NCBI RefSeq assembly: GCF_013408655.1
Contig: NZ_JACCBP010000001.1
Location: 4,030,001 to 4,094,000, forward strand
Reading direction: 5' to 3'
DNA length: 64,000 nt
Source of the DNA: Pigmentiphaga litoralis
GTDB lineage: Bacteria > Pseudomonadota > Gammaproteobacteria > Burkholderiales > Burkholderiaceae_B
The position numbers were made by a program, and so were the translations under genes. Of the stretch, positions 63,053-64,000 are shown in pieces; the stretch's first letter is position 1, and each line of letters opens with the position of its first letter. The notes beneath the pieces were generated by a model. It was not told where the DNA came from. It was given only the letters and a program-made list of their open reading frames with translations, and did not search any database.

Positions 63053-64000
63053 ATGTCCAAGAACCGCCCTTCCCTGCGCCGCCGCAGCCTTGCCGCAAGC
63101 CTGCTGGCTATTCCTGTCATCAGTGTGCTGACGTTTGCCGCCGCCCCCGCGCACGCCGCCTATCCGGAACGCGCCGTCCGCCTGATCGTGCCCTTCCCCG
63201 CCGGCGGCGCGGCCGACATGATGGCGCGCAGCCTGGCGCAAAAACTGTCGGAACAGCTGGGCCAACAAGTTGTGGTCGACAACCGGGGCGGCGCGGGCGG
63301 CACCACCGCGGCCGAAGCGGCCACGGCCGCCAATCCCGACGGCTACACGCTGTTCTTCGGCACCATGGGCACGCAGGCCATCAACCCGGCCCTGTACCCC
63401 AAGCTGCGCTACGACCCGGTCAAGGACTTCGAGTACGTCAGCCTGACCCACACCACGCCACGCGTGCTGGTCGTGCACCCCTCGGTCGACGCGAAGACCG
63501 TGCAGGAACTGATCGTCCTGGCCAAGAAGAATCCGGGCAAGCTCACCTACGGGTCGGCCGGCAACGGCAGTTCCAGCCACCTGTCGGGCGCCCTGTTCGC
63601 GTCGATGGCCGGGGTGGAAATGCTGCACATCCCGTACAAGGGAAGCGCGCCCTTGCTCAACGATTTGATCGCGGGCCGCCTGTCGATGACCTTCGATTCG
63701 TATGCGGTGTATGGCGAGCACATCAAGAGCGGCAAGGTCCGCCCGTTGGGCGTGACCAGCATTACCCGCATCACCAGCGCGCCGGATATCCCGACCATTT
63801 CGGAATCGGGGCTGAAGGGCTATGACGTGTCGAACTGGCTGGGCCTGCTCGCCCCCAAGGGCACGTCGCCCGACGTCGTCGCGCGCCTGAATACTGCAGT
63901 GGTCAAGGCTGCGTCCGACAAGGCCATGCGCGATCACCTGGCCGCCAGCGGCATCGAAACCACGTCCAGCACCCCCGAGGCCTTCAAGGCGCTGGTCGTG
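63053..64000 (+). CDS. Bug/TctC-family tripartite tricarboxylate receptor (3' truncated)
   Basis: The frame is open to the right edge with 316 codons and no stop, so only the last few residues are missing. It has a leader with LRRRSLAAS, possibly Tat-compatible, ending PAHAAY, then PERAVRLIVPFPAGGAAD, DNRGGAGG, an NPDGYTLFFG loop and HIPYKGSAPLLNDLIAG. GAGAGAC precedes ATG 63053. It is 49 bp after the nucleophile-less hydrolase-fold gene, giving a second Bug gene in the same rightward array. Confidence 0.93.
   Translation, partial: MSKNRPSLRRRSLAASLLAIPVISVLTFAAAPAHAAYPERAVRLIVPFPAGGAADMMARSLAQKLSEQLGQQVVVDNRGGAGGTTAAEAATAANPDGYTLFFGTMGTQAINPALYPKLRYDPVKDFEYVSLTHTTPRVLVVHPSVDAKTVQELIVLAKKNPGKLTYGSAGNGSSSHLSGALFASMAGVEMLHIPYKGSAPLLNDLIAGRLSMTFDSYAVYGEHIKSGKVRPLGVTSITRITSAPDIPTISESGLKGYDVSNWLGLLAPKGTSPDVVARLNTAVVKAASDKAMRDHLAASGIETTSSTPEAFKALVV

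Overview
The window is high-GC DNA, densely packed and read on both strands. It looks like the chromosome of a free-living betaproteobacterium of the Alcaligenaceae type (Bordetella/Achromobacter relatives). That placement is inferred from protein families: eight TctC/Bug-type periplasmic solute receptors (the last cut by the window edge), a betaproteobacterial trimeric porin, seven LysR regulators, Pao-type molybdenum hydroxylases, and hydantoinase A/B with a COG0523 GTPase. I saw no rRNA, tRNA, CRISPR array, insertion sequence, phage gene or replication origin.

Layout. 1-5.2 kb: the 3' part of an aconitase-family dehydratase, a Bug receptor, a two-subunit class I fumarase/tartrate-dehydratase-like enzyme and a porin, together a probable hydroxy-acid uptake and dehydration locus. 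5.3-9.7 kb: an exported hydrolase-like protein, an MgtC-family membrane protein, a LysR regulator and an old-yellow-enzyme oxidoreductase. 9.7-13.6 kb: a first Pao-like operon (2Fe-2S, FAD/4Fe-4S and Mo subunits). 13.7-18.3 kb: a cation/proton antiporter, a PRISE-type reductase, and an AraC/SDR divergent pair. 18.5-24.5 kb: a divergent locus whose left arm encodes a 2-aminophenol 1,6-dioxygenase-like enzyme (beta and alpha subunits), a 2-aminomuconate-deaminase-like protein, an exported esterase and a second RidA protein, and whose right arm encodes an arylformamidase-like hydrolase and a Bug receptor. Both promoters carry the same 17-bp palindromic element in opposite orientation.

24.5-35.7 kb: nhaA behind a structured, riboswitch-like leader; a lone receiver domain whose tail is overprinted on nhaA; an SDR/SnoaL pair with a divergent LysR; a probable operon of ankyrin protein, Bug, metallo-beta-lactamase-fold lactonase and tandem-esterase lipoprotein with a divergent LysR; a DUF3299-like protein; and an amidohydrolase lipoprotein. 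35.8-44.4 kb: two LysR genes divergent from hyuA-hyuB-small protein-COG0523 GTPase-Bug. 44.5-49.8 kb: a second Pao-like operon and a membrane-anchored metallophosphoesterase. 49.8-57.3 kb: a leftward operon for sugar-acid-like catabolism (NIPSNAP protein, two enolase-superfamily enzymes, 2-hydroxyacid dehydrogenase, Bug), its divergent GntR/UTRA regulator, and a Bug/SDR pair. 57.3-64 kb: a small conserved protein, a cupin/thiol-dioxygenase-like protein, a LysR regulator, a CMD-family protein, a LigI-like amidohydrolase, two Bug genes and an alpha/beta hydrolase-fold protein lacking its nucleophile.

Together the genes suggest an accessory catabolic region: receptors scavenge organic acids, hydrolases and lactonases release them, oxidoreductases and dehydratases channel them, and local LysR/GntR/AraC regulators control short operons. 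No TctA/TctB membrane partners occur here, so the receptors must share transporters encoded elsewhere. Functional calls rest on motifs read by eye; exact substrates are not determined.
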